Shown: one piece after another, positions 21,778 through 33,202 of the stretch
Numbering within the stretch: the first letter of the stretch is position 1
Layout: each line of letters opens with the position of its first letter
Assembly (NCBI GenBank): GCA_036320915.1
Contig: JAXBDG010000011.1
Location: forward strand, 1,200,501-1,264,500
Origin: Linnemannia elongata
Taxonomy: Eukaryota > Mortierellomycota > Mortierellomycetes > Mortierellales > Mortierellaceae
Length of the DNA: 64,000 bases
Direction of reading: 5' to 3'
Notes under the pieces: model-generated
The model's database searches: none
What the model saw: only the letters and a program-made list of their open reading frames with translations
What the model was told of the DNA's origin: nothing
Program-made: the position numbers and the translations under genes

Positions 21778-24183
21778 CTAATCGCGGTTGAAGAGGTTGT
21801 TGAGAAGAGTACCACAGTCCAACATGTCAACATATCCCTCTTCCTGATCGCTGGAGGCCATGAACTGTTCAAGAGCCGGGTTCTCGCGGATAACAACACT
21901 TCGTCCCTCACGCCGTGTCCTCCAGACTGCTACCTTTGCGAAATCAGATTGGTCCGAGACGACTTGATAGTCCGTCTTGCTCAGCACCCAGTTCTCCAAG
22001 ACTTGTTGCTGTTGTTTTGTCAGTTGCATTGGTTGATCAGGCTGACGATGATGTCGGTCTTTGTAGGGCGCCCAGGAGGGGGTAATGACTTCTTCATCCC
22101 ACTCTTCCTGGGACTCCATGACTCGCGCCATCCCTGCATCCTCAGACACGACGACGTAGACGACTTTTTGGCCCTTGCGTTTGGGTGCGAATTCGCGGGC
22201 GATTTGACGAGCACAGGTCAGGTACCTGTCGACCGATCTCTGACGATTTGCTGACAATGATTTCCACGACGAAGAATGAGGAGTTGCTGGTGTGGAAGAA
22301 GAAAAAGAGGAGGCAGGGTCGGTTTTGATAAAGATACCGATGGAAAAGACGGCAGGGAGGTGGAAGAGTGTGGCGTAGGGGTGGATAAGTTGTTGGAGAT
22401 CGAGTTGTGGTTGGAGGAGGATATCGAGGAAGCAGCCAAAGGTCTTGGGAGCCGCTTGGATTCGGGAGATGTCGTGAGAATCATGGATTGCGGCGTGGAG
22501 GGCGGTTGTGATGGTTTTGTGCGAGATGGATGTGGATGATGAGAGTGAAGGGTAGTGGGGACTGAAGAGGGAACCGTGGGCCGAGGGAGCGCGAATGGAT
22601 GTTGGAGTGGATGATACAGCGGAGTGTTGTTGATTTGATTGGTGGCGTATTTGGTGGTCAGCTAGGATCCGGTCAGGGAGAGGGAGACCCAAGTTGATGA
22701 ACTGGTCGAGGGTGTTGGTGGTGTTGACGAAGAATGGTAGCAGATCCTGTTGGAGTGTGAGTTCGACGATGTCTGACTCTAGGTCGTCCTTTAGTTTCTT
22801 CATCTGGATAGGGCTCATAACTTTACTGGGATGGTGCTGGTTATCAAGATTAGCTTTCGAGGAAGGTTGGTAGGGGTGGACAATAGAGTCGTTGGGTGCT
22901 GGCAAGGTGCGTTCGAAACTGGCGCGGTTCTTGCTCTTGCTCCTCATTACCCACAACCGATCCTGTGCCTGATCCACAGCTTCATCATCTGTCCCTGAGA
23001 TGAGTGCATCCTCCAATCCAAACAAAGTCTCCAGGTCCTGAGTAGTCATCTCTTCAGTATCGACCTTGGCGGCGCTAACTGCCTTAAGTCGCGGCGGAGA
23101 AGTAGACGACCACTGTTGTTGAAGAACGGGTGACTGGAAACTGTCCTGGAGCTTGTGGATCTGATCGGGTCTCAAGAAGAAGCCCCTAGACTCCTTGATA
23201 GACCAAGCAAATGCTGAGGTCATGGCAATCATCTGTGTGAATATATTTCCACAAGGCTGCCTCTCCCTCTCCTGCTCATGTTCCTGTTGTTGCGATGGTG
23301 TGAGTGTCGTTGAACTTGAGCAGGCATGAACAGTATACCGTGCGGCCAGAGTCTCATCCAAGACCGCATTCTGGTACTCGATGTAATCCTGAATCCAAGA
23401 CCCACATCCATGCTGTCCATGGATTGGTATTGCAGAAGCCTTGGGTGACATACCCTTGCTCTCCTCTCGCGCAGCCTCCAAACGGCTGGGAGACTGGTTG
23501 ACAAAGAGGGTGATGAAGAATGCGTGGTCCACTGGTCGGAGGACTCGTAGGAGATTCACGAAATCGGCGCCTGGAGTGAGTGGTTGGGATTTCCAGTCGG
23601 ATGAGTTTAGGAGTGTTCCGAGGGCGAGTGCAGGGTCATTCAAGTCCCATGTCCTTAACCCTTCAGCACTTGTTGAAGTTCCTGCATCTGATCCCTGTCC
23701 TCTCTGATCCTGACCCCGTTGAGGTTGCGGTATTGGTGATGGCGACGTCGAATCTTCAGAGTTCTCCGTTTCAGCTAACGCAATGGCCCTCCAAGGATCC
23801 ATCTCTGGCCACCCCCACTCCTTCTCCCCAGCCAACACACCGCCACTACGCTCAATCGAGGTCCGCGATTGCCAATTCTTGGTCATGAGCAGCGTACTGG
23901 AGAGCATGACCGAAAAGATGATGCATCCAAAGGTGATCCAGCGTGGGTGGCGGGCACATGTTGGTGGACCTTGGTTGTTGTTGTGGATAATGGCGAGGTC
24001 GTAGAAGAATTGTTTTTCATCCTCGATAATGTGTTCTAGTTGCTCTAAGTAGAGTGCCTTTGGCGGGATGTTGTTGTTCTTGTTGATGTGGTGGTGGTGG
24101 TGGTGGCGGCGTGGTGAAGGCATGCGGGAGGATGAAGGGTAGGAGGAAGACTTGGTGACGAGATGACAATGATGAAATGGCAA
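21778..24183 (-). CDS. large type II membrane protein of unknown function (801 aa)
   Basis: Single-exon ORF with an ATG at 24183; the next Met, about 20 codons later, is an alternative start. The N-terminus is His/Asn-rich and cytosolic-like. One hydrophobic anchor lies at about residues 82-101 (WITFGCIIFSVMLSSTLLM), so the remaining 700 residues are predicted to be lumenal. The C-terminus contains VVYVVVSEDAGMARVM and then LSKTDYQVVSDQSDFAKVAV followed by WRTRR. A strand reporting a name or status and an S-x-S/D-F-x-x-x-A-x-x-R element is reminiscent of the end of fucosyltransferase-like (GT-B type) Golgi enzymes, but no donor-binding motif is certain. Long Ser/Gln linkers interrupt the putative domain. 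It could equally be a lineage-specific secretory protein. Divergent from SWS1 across about 640 bp. Confidence 0.7.
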   Translation of the reverse strand: MPFHHCHLVTKSSSYPSSSRMPSPRRHHHHHHINKNNNIPPKALYLEQLEHIIEDEKQFFYDLAIIHNNNQGPPTCARHPRWITFGCIIFSVMLSSTLLMTKNWQSRTSIERSGGVLAGEKEWGWPEMDPWRAIALAETENSEDSTSPSPIPQPQRGQDQRGQGSDAGTSTSAEGLRTWDLNDPALALGTLLNSSDWKSQPLTPGADFVNLLRVLRPVDHAFFITLFVNQSPSRLEAAREESKGMSPKASAIPIHGQHGCGSWIQDYIEYQNAVLDETLAARYTVHACSSSTTLTPSQQQEHEQERERQPCGNIFTQMIAMTSAFAWSIKESRGFFLRPDQIHKLQDSFQSPVLQQQWSSTSPPRLKAVSAAKVDTEEMTTQDLETLFGLEDALISGTDDEAVDQAQDRLWVMRSKSKNRASFERTLPAPNDSIVHPYQPSSKANLDNQHHPSKVMSPIQMKKLKDDLESDIVELTLQQDLLPFFVNTTNTLDQFINLGLPLPDRILADHQIRHQSNQQHSAVSSTPTSIRAPSAHGSLFSPHYPSLSSSTSISHKTITTALHAAIHDSHDISRIQAAPKTFGCFLDILLQPQLDLQQLIHPYATLFHLPAVFSIGIFIKTDPASSFSSSTPATPHSSSWKSLSANRQRSVDRYLTCARQIAREFAPKRKGQKVVYVVVSEDAGMARVMESQEEWDEEVITPSWAPYKDRHHRQPDQPMQLTKQQQQVLENWVLSKTDYQVVSDQSDFAKVAVWRTRREGRSVVIRENPALEQFMASSDQEEGYVDMLDCGTLLNNLFNRD

Positions 24184-24826
24184 TGCGCTATGTGTGGATG
24201 GAAGAGAGAGAAAGTAAATGAGAGGAAGAGGAGACGTATGAAGGAAGAAGGAAAGAAAAGTAGATGAGTGTGTTGATAAGAAGGATTATCAATCCATGGT
24301 GCCGATAAAGAAGACAACTACGAAGAAGAAAAAGAAGAAGGAGAAGAAGAAGGAGAAGGAGATGAGAAGGTACGGGCGCATGTTTCTTCTTTCAGGAGTT
24401 CAAAAACACGGAGTCAAGAACAAAGGGAGAGAGTGAGGAAGCGAGAAGGGGTGGGGCATAGTACAATGGTGCCTGTCTACATAATGCATAGTACATACAC
24501 TCTCTACAGTCAGTATGAACCTAGATAATACGCGGCAAGGGGTGCCGCATGTGAGAGGTTGTTTGTCGCATGGGTTCTGTATGATGATGTAGCCACCCGT
24601 CTCTCCTCTTCCCACGCCCCATTCATAGACAAATCAGGTGCATAGTTTGTTTGCCACCAAATAACCATACAGACAAGGTTGCCACGTTGTTTGTCCCCCT
24701 TGAACCACCTATTTTTCTTTTCTTTGTGTCACCTTCCTAGCCACGTTGACATCCACACACCCAAGCACACACGCTCACACAACAGGGACTCTAAGCCCGC
24801 TTGTTATTCTCCACACATTCTACCGG
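24184..24826. promoter_or_regulatory. divergent intergenic region upstream of SWS1 and the membrane protein gene
   Basis: About 640 bp. An (GAAGAAGGA)-type purine tract lies at about 24310-24370 beside the minus-strand gene, that is, a CT-rich leader in its sense strand. Nothing else was recognised. Confidence 0.4.
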
Positions 24827-26548
24827 ATGGCCATGCCACACGATCAACGTCGAGAGACTGAAGCGCCCCTCGGTGTACTCAATGCACTCCTCGACTCTAT
24901 CACCGCTGCCGATGAATGTACGCCACTCACTTCTCTCATTTTTGCATGGAGTTGATGATCAGGATGGTGATGTTGATGGAGATGGCAAAGAAATGAATGA
25001 GCTACACTCATCTCTTTATACTTAGTAACGGACGACCATATCATGTCTTTGATGCACATCATGGGCCAGCAAGGGAGTATTACGACCACATCTGTCTTGG
25101 GCGCCTTACGTATCCTGGACAACAACCCCGGCTCAGGTAAGCACTCCTGGCTACTGCTATACATTCCTTCTAAGATTCAATCGGAGTACGTCCTCGCTGG
25201 CACTAGAAGAAAACTAAGAAGAAAAGGCTGGGCTATTGGCTCCGACACCCCTCTTCCCATAATCACTCTACAATCACACTTTGCTTACAACTTGACTGGT
25301 TTAAGTAGAGTTCACTGACTGACTTATTGACTGACTTTCTGGTATCTGGGCCTCCCCACTCTATCCCCACCTTTCATCCCCGCTCTCTCTCTTTTCCTCT
25401 TTCTTCTTAGTGAAAAGGCTAGTCGCCAGAGGTTCTCGGAGAGTGGTCTACCAAGTAAGGAAAACTCTGTCGCCGCGGAGGGCGGGGTAATATAAGGGCG
25501 AGAGAGATAAAGAGAACATAGCTGGGCATTCGTACCTGACTCTTTGTTCTAGTGAAAAATGGATGAATGGTTGTGTGATTGTATCCCTTCATCGCCACAC
25601 ATACCCAGTACAACAGGCGTTGTATCTCATCTCATTTTTTTTATTTGTTGCTAACGCTAATGCATTTTGTACTCTTTTTTTCAATCATTAACCTTGGCTC
25701 ATTCATTTTTCGCTATCTTGATGCAGGTGAAGGACCCTGATTCAGAGATCATGATGACATGCAGACCAGCTCTTCGTCACTGCACCTGCAGGCAATTTCT
25801 TCAGGGTACCCTTTTCTTTTAGAAGGACAGAGGAGAAAGGGATGGCCTGGATCTATCTATCTTGAGTGAATGGTGTGGTGTGCGTGGGGTGGGGAGACAG
25901 ACAGGCAGACAGGCACACATGTCGGTCGATCAGACAAAGTCAAAAGACAAAAAAAAAGCAAAATATGGCGTTGGTTGAAGTGTGCGGAGATTGATATGAA
26001 AGCTAATATTAATACTTTTTCTTTTTTCTGACTTGTCTTCTTTCTACCACTGGTCGCCTGTTGTTTCTTGTTCTGTAGTTCTGGTTCGCGAATCCATCAT
26101 GGTAAGTGGACAACGAGAAAAAAGGGGGAGTGAACAACAACCAGTGAGAGTGAGCGAACGAGGGAGGAACGAACAGGAGGATCCAGGAAGTTGTTGAGAA
26201 ATAATTTAAGAAGTTGGTCAGGGGTACCATTCGATGAATACCTTTTTACCTTTCCCCCCTGTTTTAGTTCTCTCCAATTGCTTTCTCAGTTTTCAATTCT
26301 TTGGCTGAAAATGATCCTCTCCCGCTCTCTTCTTTCGTCTACTTTCTTCAATTGCTTTCTTTTGTTAGTCTAGCTTGCCTGTCGCTGATAGCTAACATGA
26401 GTTTCCATTTCATTTCGCTTGTTTCTTTCATATCGTGTTGTTCATTGTGAGCAAGTGTGAGCATGTCTTAGCAGTCAGGTTGACCGAAGTCCTGGGGACA
26501 TTTCTGGAGACAGAGATATCGGACGAGGCTTTCTCAGATCTACCGTAA
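24827..26548 (+). CDS. SWS1: SWIM zinc-finger protein SWS1/ZSWIM7 (six exons, 146 aa)
   Basis: Shu-complex subunit that, with Rad51 paralogues, promotes Rad51 filament assembly in homologous recombination. Exons are 24827-24917, 25026-25136, 25411-25454, 25727-25805, 26079-26101 and 26456-26548; all phases agree. The SWIM motif is split by two introns: HCTCRQFLQ, then VLVRESIM, then CEHVLAVRLTEVL, giving C-x-C ... C-x-H followed at the right distance by the conserved Ala. Total length (146) is close to human ZSWIM7 (140). The fifth exon is only 23 nt. The last acceptor is AAG rather than CAG/TAG. The unspliced ORFs in this region end within introns and are not separate genes. Confidence 0.85.
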
Positions 26549-27304
26549 TCATCCTTCTTGCCCCCATTCAACCACATCTTGTAAAAACTTGCAAGGAGGC
26601 TAAAGGCAGGGGTATGGACAGGCGAGCCAGAGTAGCGCACAAATATATTTCAATTTCGCTTGTTTGAAGATAAAGAAGCAATGGTCATGCAAGCACACTG
26701 TTATTAGCATTGTTTTGTTGTTGTTGTTGTTGTTGTTGTTGTAGTTGCTGTTGGTTATTCACCGTGGCAAAGAGGGAAAAAAAGCATGAACCTGTTGTTT
26801 ACGCCTGTTGTCATGGATGGTTGGTCGGGACTCGAGCATGTTTTTAAGATTTTTTTTTTCTTTCTTTCTTGAGAGTGGGGTCATCATTGGGAAAAAAAGG
26901 CGGGGTCAACGCAGGATATGGGGAATGGGTAAAGAGGGTACTGTAGCAGGAAGAGCGATCCTATTGTCTGTATGGTGAAGGGTGGAAGAAGTCATAAAAG
27001 AGAGCCCTCGTTTGTGGCCGACACATAGACACATAACATAGAGAAATTGAGAAGGAGCGGGTTAAAATAGAGAAACCATGGCGGCGGAGGACCATGACTA
27101 CGCCTGAATGGGCGGCGGTGTTGATGGTCAAATTGAAGGGAGTTAAAGACAAAGAGAGGAGCGTGAGGGTTATCGCGAAGACAGGCAGGCAATGGGTGAA
27201 TGATGGGGTGAAAACAAGAGTTGGTAAGAGCAGCAACAGCACAACAACAATGGCTGCAAGGTGTCGACTGTTCAGCCCTGCGTTCATTCACTTTGTCGCA
27301 ACCT

Positions 27305-27306
<2 letters not shown>

Positions 27307-27335
<29 letters not shown>
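27307..27335 (+). repeat. poly(T) run, 29 nt
   Basis: Uninterrupted T29; it would be an A-tail on the minus strand. No associated element was recognised. Confidence 0.85.
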
Positions 27336-27571
27336 GATGTTCATTCAAGAGAGAGGGAGTGTGAGTTTGTAGTACTGCAGTGAATGTACAACCAAAGGGT
27401 ATTGCGGAGATAATTCGAATGTGTCTGTCCATCCAGACCAACAGGCGCCGTTTTTTCATTTTTCATGTTGTTCTGCCCTCTCTCTCTCATAGAGGTATCT
27501 AGGGTAGCTGCAGTAGTAGCATAGGGAGGCTGGATCCACCGACAACTTTGTTTATCTCACTCACTCACTTA

Positions 27572-27600
27572 GTCAGTCAGTCAGTCAGTCAGTCAGTCAG
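27572..27600 (+). repeat. (CAGT)n microsatellite
   Basis: Seven perfect GTCA/CAGT tetranucleotides in intergenic DNA. Confidence 0.9.
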
Positions 27601-27840
27601 CGATTCTCGCCTCTTCTTTTTCATCCAAGACGCCTCATTGTCCGCGATTGGCGCCCTTTTTTTCTCGTTTTTCTTTTAATGTCTTGGATGTTTTGCTTAC
27701 AGAAGACAAACGACGACAAGAATCCATTGGGCCATACTCAGTTTTTCCTCCTTTTTTTTCTTTTCTTCCTTTATCCTTTTATTCTTCACCCACCTCCCTC
27801 TCTTCTTCTTCCCACTTTCATTCCTTCCTTACCCCTCCTT

Positions 27841-27886
27841 CCTCTCTCTCTCTCTCTTTATCTCTCCTTCTCTCTCTCTCTCTTTA

Positions 27887-27921
<35 letters not shown>
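27841..27921 (+). repeat. CT-rich microsatellite
   Basis: Two CT dinucleotide blocks interrupted by TTTAT, on the sense strand upstream of the kelch-BTB gene. Confidence 0.85.
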
Positions 27922-28385
27922 AAATCTCCTCCCTTCTCCTCTTTTCTCTCTGTACCCACACCCTTGGCACACACACACTCTCTCTCTTTCCTCGTCCACT
28001 CTCATTCCATTTCATTCCCTTTAACAAACCTGATCAACGCACTCTCATTCCTTCCATTCATAAAAACCTGATCAGTCTCTTTATATTTTTACCCCACTCC
28101 GCGAACAAGAAATAATAATAATAATCTAAAACAAACTTAACGACAGCTACAACCAACAGCAACAGCAACAGCAACAACAACAAAAAAAATAGAAGCGACG
28201 AACACATACATACCCGCCACTATCTCCTCCATATATGCGCACAAGCACCTTTTCACCTTCCACCATAAGGTAGTACACTCCCCTCGACTCTACCCCTCCC
28301 CTTCCCACCTTTATATGACTGCAGCCATTCCAACGGACAACTTCAACAACAAGAACAACAGCAACAACAACCTTACTCTTCTGCT

Positions 28386-31300
28386 ATGAACCAATACAAC
28401 AACAACAACCTTCCGCGGTCACTCCCATCCGATGAGGCTGCCTACGCCGCCCAATCCACCGCCTCTACAGCATCCATGCCATACACAGAGGATATCGCCC
28501 ACACACATCGTCGCAACCACAGCTCGGATCACATCGTATTCCCAAAGTTTCCCGTCCCTCCACCCAACCCAGCAACTGCAACCACTTTTGCTCAAGACCA
28601 CAACAGCACGTCAACTCACCCTTCCGAACCCCAAAATGCTGTCCTCAACCTTCAGTCGCGCAGTTCTTCCATGCCATCAACAGCCGGCAATCGCCTTAGC
28701 ACTGGCAAGGAAAAGGAAACCTACACACTGTCAGATCGCACCTCGACCTTGCTTCAGGTGACAGGCCAGATTCCTCCCCCACTTATCGGTTCAACAACAG
28801 TTATCCACAATAAGCGGATGGTTCTCTTCGGAGGACGACAGGAGGGGGGTGCCCCCACCAACAGCCTCTATGTTCTCGATCTGGATACGCTTGTCTGGGA
28901 ACTGGTCGATCACACTTACCACCAACGTCAGGCTGCCCAGCAGAATGATCTTGCCTCCAAGACAACGACACCTTCAAGTCTGGAGGAGCGGCACCATCCT
29001 CTCTCGCCGGACAATACCCAGCGGATAGATCCTATCGTGGGTCTCACTTCTGTTGGTACGTATTTTATTACTTGGATACGCAAAGAAAATACATTCATAT
29101 ATGCCGGGATACCGTTTTGATCGCCACCGAACCTGTCGTTCGGAACGGATAAGGTTGGATGTTTGATGCGCACTCTTGGATTTTAACTATTGCCTCGTCT
29201 TTTTTTTTGTGCAACATTCAGCAGCATACACGGCCTCAATACCCCAGCCCCGCTACTACCATTCAGCAATCGTGGTGACCGCACCGCCTCTATTCGACGT
29301 ACACGGAGTTTTGGCAGGGTGGGGTGAGGAAAACACGGCGCAGATGGTTGTCTTTGGTGGGCGATGTATCGAGCAAGACGAATATGGTGTCCATGAGGCT
29401 TGTTTGAACGACACCCATATCCTCGATTTGGAGTCTTTGAGGTGGCTCTCGACCTCTCTGAACCCGGCAGAAAATCAATACCCTGCCGTTGCTCAGTCAG
29501 GACTGCAACCACCACAACAGCGATTAGTATATGAGACCTCATTGGAGAAAGACAAGCTGAGTAACTTTGGCAGCGTTGACTCTGGTCATGGATCGATGGA
29601 GCCCTCAAGACTCACAGCAAGTCTTGCCGCCTTGACTCCGGTTGACATGTCCTTCCAAGCAGCCCACTTCAGTCAAAGTCGCAGAGAGGTGAGTCTAGAC
29701 GCGCCTGTTATGAAGAAAAGGGGTGGGTGAGGTTGATAAAAAAAAAAACAAAAAAAAATTGTGAGGACACGGACCAATTGCGTGTTTGACACACCAAACA
29801 AATCAACTGACCTACATATTATTTTGCCGCTATAAATGTATTCGATACATACGCTAGACACCCCCACTTCGGTCAGCCACCCCATCGACGTTCACAGGAA
29901 CACCCTCGTCATTCGCAGGAACGCCGCTGACGACACAACAGCCCACACCTCAGTTAGCACCCTCGCCTTTCCAGCAGCATATGCCCCGCCCCCGCTTTGC
30001 ACATGTCGCCTCGTTGAACGGAGATCATATGGTCATCTTTGGAGGGCGGGCGCAGGACAACTCCCCGATCCAGGAAATTAGTGTTCTAGATCTTGCGCGC
30101 CGTGTCTGGATGATCGGCGGAGAATTTCATGCTCAATGCTGTCAGCGCATGTCAGCCCTTGCTGGCGTCGAAGAGAGACCGATGGCACGTCGCCGGCGGA
30201 GATATCTCGAGACTTTCGCAGGCGATGAACATTCACTGGAGCGGTCCTCCTCAACATCAGACTTTTCTTCACCAACATCGTCCTTGGCACCCAACAGTAC
30301 TGCCAACAGCACTCCCAACAACAGTGGTCCCTTGCCGCGTCTCCCCAGTGCAGCCATCCCACCCATATCACCTACCTCAACCTCCTTTCTCCTCAACCCT
30401 CGCAAAAATTCTTGGCACCGTGGAGAGGGTCACCCTTTCGATCTCCTCCCTGTCAACACTATTCCCCGCCATCGGTTCAAGAGCGACTCTCGGTTGTTGC
30501 CTGGTTTGGAACAGGACGATTCCGTCTGGGGGCTTCAACCAGGGAAGCCGAAGGATTATACCAATGCTAACGCGGCTAAGTCGCACGGGCTTGTCGCTTT
30601 GGGCATGGATCCGGAGATCTCGCAGGGCATGGCAGCATCAGTAGGACTTTCTATGACTGCCGCGGATGCAGCTGCAAGGGCTCGTCAGCCTTCTGTCGGC
30701 AGTTCCAAAAGTGGTCAGACGACAACCAGCAAGAGCTCCAAGATGTCTGCTCAAGAGGCTGCGGCTGCCAGAAAGCGTTCTCAGTCACAATCGTCATCGA
30801 CTCCTTCTCAATCGACATCATCACCATCTGTGGCAGGCTCTAGTTCTCGATCTCGCGCCAAGGCGCCTGTCACCCATGCGGTCTCCAAGAAGTTCTTTGC
30901 AAAGTCCAACGGCGGTTTGTTGGATCTGGACGACCTGGCAGTAACGATAGCGCGCGAAGCCAAGGCACGCCCACCAGTACGGCCCAAGGTGATTGCTACA
31001 ACTCGAGCACAGAGACGAGGCAGTTCCAGTACGACTTCCAGCTCCGGATCGGCACGCAGGGGCTCGGCGGCGACGGATGACTCGCGAAGGACTGGAAAGA
31101 CTGATGGCAAGAGCGAGAGGAGCACCATGAACGACAGCCGCAGCAACATTAACGACAGCCGGAGTAAAGTCAACATCAACGATGGCAAGACCAACGCTAC
31201 CGAAGTCAAGAAAGCCGCCAATGAAAGCAAGAGCACCGTAAACGACCCTAAGAGTGAGAAACGGAGATCTCTTGGCAATGTGCTCGATTCCCTCAGTCTC

Positions 31301-32947
31301 TCTGGCATCGCCTTGGCGGACACGATGGAGTCGTCGGAACAGGCTGCTGCGACGGCGGCTCAAAAGTTGTTGCGTCCCTCTCTGTACTTGTTCTCGAATT
31401 ACATGGGCCCCGGGACGAAACCCCGACAGGAACTCGTCAAGGTCCAGGCCTCCAAGCCGGCTACCAGTACCCGGAGCGAGCTCAACTCGTATGACATCAA
31501 GGCGGAATGGACAGGATCGTATGTCAGCGACCTTGCGACACGGATACTTGCATCAGCAGAGTTGGCCATCCCTCCTCAGATGCTGTTCCCAGAGAGTCAT
31601 GTCGTCGATCACTGCGTCTTGCTCTCAGGATCAGCGGCTCCTTCCAGCACTACCAAGGCGACAGGCAAACTGGCGTCAAGTTCTGCAGAAAGCCTCGGTC
31701 AAGATATGCACGACGGAGCATCGTCGACATCGTCTTCTTCTAGTTCCGAATCACGGTCGACGTTCTCTGTTTGGATGTTCCATCTCAAGACCCACCAGTG
31801 GACTCAGCTGGAGCTCTCCAAGAGTCTTTCTTCGGGCGAGTGGAAGCAGTCTGTCCTGGATCGTGATGAAAACTATCTGTACCTGATCGGCACGGGCATC
31901 AAGGATCCTCAGCAAGAGTTGGCGGGAGTGGATTCAGCTCGTCAACTGGCTCCTACCTTGGTCCCGACGGCGTTCACACATTTGGTCAAGGTCGATCTGG
32001 AAGGATTCGGCATCTGTCCCGAGATTGATGAGGCTTCGATAGGTACCAATGGAGCGAAGCTGGGTCTGGTGATGCTGAGGGATGGTCTTGGAGCGGATGT
32101 GGTCTTGGTGAGCTCGGCTGATGGAGGTCGAGTTCGAGTCAACTCTGCGATGGTTGGCCAACGTTGGGGCTACTTCCAGAACTTGATCAAGGAGCGCAAT
32201 TCCAAGATCAAGAACGACAGCACGTACATCCATGGACCCCGGGATGAGGACGCGAGACTTCAGGAACTGACGGATCTGCCAACCGAGATTGTTGTACGTG
32301 AGACGATGCCTATCCTGGTTGCCTTCCTCCAATACGTCTACACTAACGAGCTCGCCACACCCCACCAGCTCAAGCTGAAGAGTTTGCAGGGTCTGTTACT
32401 GATGTCTCGCCGATATGATCTGACACGTCTCCGCCAGTTGGTCCTTCGAGCTCTTCACCACCAACTGGACGCCCACAATGCCCCCACGATCTGTGAAGTT
32501 GCTGTTCTGTCGGGTGAGTTTGGGCTCCAGACTTGTGCCCTTCGCGTCCTCCTCCAGAATGCACGTCTCGCTCAACTCCGTCAACAGGGTGAGGCAGCTG
32601 AAGCCAAACGTCGAATGGATTTTGCAATGTCCCGCCTGGAAGAGATGGAAGATGAACGAAAACGGAGGGCCTCTTTACCTGCTAACCATCCTTTTCACGG
32701 TGCAGCCGCCGCTGCGGCCACTACTACTGCTGCTGCTGCTGCTTCTGCCGCCGCCTCTGGAGTACCACCGCCATCTTCACGAGTCAGAGCTGGCAGCTCG
32801 GTGGCGTTCACAGGAGGAGTTGTCCCTCTTCGGTCTGGATCTGGCCCCTCTTCTACCACAGCCTCTAATACCTCTACCCCTGGACTGGGCAGCATTGGCC
32901 GATTCTTTAGACATCGTGAAGAATCTATTGAGTTGGAGCACCACTAG
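28386..32947 (+). CDS. Mds3/Pmd1-like kelch-repeat BTB protein (three exons, about 1408 aa)
   Basis: Exons are 28386-29055, 29222-29688 and 29858-32947. The second acceptor is a tandem CAGCAG, so 29225 is also possible and would drop one Ala. Kelch units: GSTTVIHNKRMVLFGGRQEG with SLYVLDLDTLVWELV; then PQPRYYHSAIVV with MVVFGGRCIE and THILDLESLRWLS; then MPRPRFAHVASLNGDHMVIF with GGRAQD and ISVLDLARRVWMIGG. This PRYYHS / RFAHVAS arrangement is that of Mds3/Pmd1, fungal regulators linking nutrient/TOR signals, pH response and sporulation. A Ser/Lys-rich linker of about 500 residues follows. A BTB-like domain at about 1124-1290 (DVVLVSSADGGRVRVNSAMV, then DLPTEIVVRETMPILVAFLQ) leads into a coiled coil. 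Poly-Ala (GCC/GCT) occurs near the end. Length is comparable with yeast Mds3 (about 1487). The family is fairly sure; the exact orthologue is not. Confidence 0.8.
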
Positions 32948-33202
32948 TTCCTTTTTACCTCATCTTAATAATAATTTTCTTTTACTACCACTGTACAATA
33001 TCCCTTCCAACCTTCCTTGTATTCTTGTGCTATCAAAGTGTTGAGTGAAGGAGCACTAGCATAATGTTTATTTACAAGAAAGAGTGAGAAAAAAAAAGAA
33101 ATCAGGCAGTCGTGTATGTACAATGTGTGTGAAGACAGAACTATGGCTGTCTGAATAAAAAAAGTGGAGTATCGTCGTGAAGTCCGTCTACGGACAGGGC
33201 TA

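Larger units (their letters stand above)
26549..28385. other. intergenic region with simple repeats
   Basis: No supported gene. It holds a (GTT)n tract at about 26716-26741, a T29 run at 27307-27335, a (CAGT)n tract at 27572-27600, a long CT tract at about 27841-27921, and the CAACAA-rich leader of the kelch gene up to 28385. A GTAGTA donor-like site near 28270 and CTGCAG near 28325 could mark a small leader intron. Confidence 0.5.

Noticed and set aside
30821..31363. 180- and 171-codon ORFs antisense to the kelch-BTB gene
   Set aside because: Shadow frames of a long biased exon; no domain or motif.
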